DNA of 6,050 nucleotides, taken from NCBI GenBank assembly GCA_035495435.1, contig DATJFV010000065.1:1-6050 (forward strand), in the 5' to 3' direction. This document shows positions 5,309 through 6,050 of the stretch, piece by piece. Each line of letters starts with the position of its first letter. Positions within the stretch are counted from its first letter, which is position 1. The notes beneath the pieces are model-generated. The model worked only from the letters and a program-made list of their open reading frames with translations, was not told the origin of the DNA and ran no database searches. This DNA is from JBDSKH01 sp035495435 (lineage in GTDB: Bacteria; Actinomycetota; Actinomycetes; Actinomycetales; Microbacteriaceae). A program made the position numbers and the translations under genes.

Positions 5309-6050
5309 AACGCGAGAGCCTCGCGGGCGATCTGCGCGCTCGAGGACTCGTCGCGCATCCACAGCGGAACCGCCCGCGTCGGCACAGGGCTCTCGCCCAC
5401 CGTCTCGGCGTCGGCCACGTCGACCAGCCACCCGTCGAGCACCCCGCCCGCCGAACGCGCCCCGTAGTGCTGCGCGACCGCCACGGCCGACGTCTCGACG
5501 CCGATGGCGCTCAAACACTGGTCCGCCATTCCGCGCACCACAGCCCCGGCGATGATCGGCGACACCCCCACCACGGGAGCCCGCGCCCCCGCCACCGCCT
5601 CCCGCATCCCCGGCAGCGCCAGGATCGTCCCGATCGACACGACGGGGTTCGACGGTGCCAGCAGGATCACGTCCGCCCCCTGCACGGCGGCCACCGCATC
5701 CGCCCCCGCCGTCGCCTGCTCGATGCCGCGCTGTTCGAACCGCGCCACCGGCGGTTCGGCGCGGTAGCGCGTCCACCATTCCTGGAAGTGCAGGTCGCGG
5801 CCGTCGGCGGTGACGACGTGGGTTTCGACCTCGTCGTCGGTGGCCGGGATCAGCTGCACCCCGAGCGGCCAGCGCGCGGTGAGGCGCCGCACCACCTCGG
5901 TGAGCGGCACCCCCTCGCGCAGCCACGAGGTGCGGCTGATGTGCGCCCCGAGGTCGAGGTCGCCGAGGGTGAACCACGGCCAGCCGACACCCCAGGCGTG
6001 CAACTCCGCCGACACCCGCTCGCTCTCGCCCTGACGCCCCCACCCGCGTT
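5299..6050 (-). CDS. cofD: 2-phospho-L-lactate transferase CofD (FbiA), 5' truncated
   Basis: The frame is open to the right edge, and the codons nearest the edge (Arg-Gly-Trp-Gly at about 6048-6037) still match CofD/FbiA. The gene therefore starts outside the window, probably with some 80-90 residues missing, and a GTG at 6015 is internal. The 249 visible residues show the FTLGDLDLGAHISRT region (about 5970-5926), IPATDDEVETHV (about 5850-5815), HFQEWWTRYR (5790-5761), APSNPVVSIGTIL (5658-5620) and GVSPIIAGAVVRGMAD (about 5568-5521). The downstream GVLDGWLVD segment is also present. These are hallmarks of the enzyme that transfers the phospholactyl or phosphoenolpyruvyl moiety from the guanylylated donor to Fo, forming F420-0 or dehydro-F420-0. 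It acts directly after CofC. The gene converges on cofC across the repeat cluster, and its last residues and stop codon lie in repeat copy D. Whether fbiB follows or precedes elsewhere cannot be seen. Confidence 0.94.
   Translation of the reverse strand, partial: RGWGRQGESERVSAELHAWGVGWPWFTLGDLDLGAHISRTSWLREGVPLTEVVRRLTARWPLGVQLIPATDDEVETHVVTADGRDLHFQEWWTRYRAEPPVARFEQRGIEQATAGADAVAAVQGADVILLAPSNPVVSIGTILALPGMREAVAGARAPVVGVSPIIAGAVVRGMADQCLSAIGVETSAVAVAQHYGARSAGGVLDGWLVDVADAETVGESPVPTRAVPLWMRDESSSAQIAREALALVE

Noticed and set aside
5114..5467. Plus-strand frame running through the repeats into cofD
   Set aside because: It translates the repeats repeatedly (SIRRCAATQP units) and then runs antisense to cofD; there is no independent support for coding.
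5299..6015. GTG at 6015 as a genuine cofD start
   Set aside because: CofD-like residues continue upstream of it to the window edge, so the gene is truncated by the window rather than short.

Overview
The window is about 6 kb of very GC-rich DNA with strong third-position G/C bias. Gene content, protein sequences and the intergenic repeats suggest a high-GC actinobacterium, most likely Microbacteriaceae (Microbacterium-like). That placement is inference; no rRNA or other phylogenetic marker is present.

Layout from left to right: (1) the 3' part of a membrane-anchored transglutaminase-like protein (TgpA/DUF3488 type) on the plus strand, cut by the left edge; (2) a compact minus-strand operon, transcribed right to left, encoding a lipoprotein solute-binding protein, a FecCD/BtuC-type permease and a FhuC/BtuD-type ATPase. 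Its reading frames overlap by 8 and 4 bases, and the ATPase 3' end overlaps the transglutaminase 3' end tail to tail by 32 bases; (3) a 128-bp divergent promoter region; (4) cofC (fbiD) on the plus strand; (5) a 153-bp convergent intergenic region filled by four copies of a palindromic repeat; (6) the 3' part of cofD (fbiA) on the minus strand, running off the right edge.

The coherent theme is coenzyme F420. CofC and CofD carry out consecutive steps: CofC makes the guanylylated phospholactate or phosphoenolpyruvate donor, and CofD transfers it to Fo to give F420-0 or dehydro-F420-0. The ABC cassette resembles the actinobacterial three-gene family annotated as a putative F420-0 transporter. 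The divergent arrangement of cofC and the cassette supports an F420-related substrate over cobalamin or siderophore. That family was proposed as a scavenging system largely in genomes lacking F420-0 synthesis, so finding it beside cofC and cofD is the most interesting biological point here.

The most unusual DNA structure is the repeat cluster between cofC and cofD. Three identical 33-mers and one inverted 35-mer share the same arms. The outermost copies supply the stop codon and the final Val-Glu of both converging genes. There is no CRISPR array, tRNA, rRNA, transposase or defence system visible.
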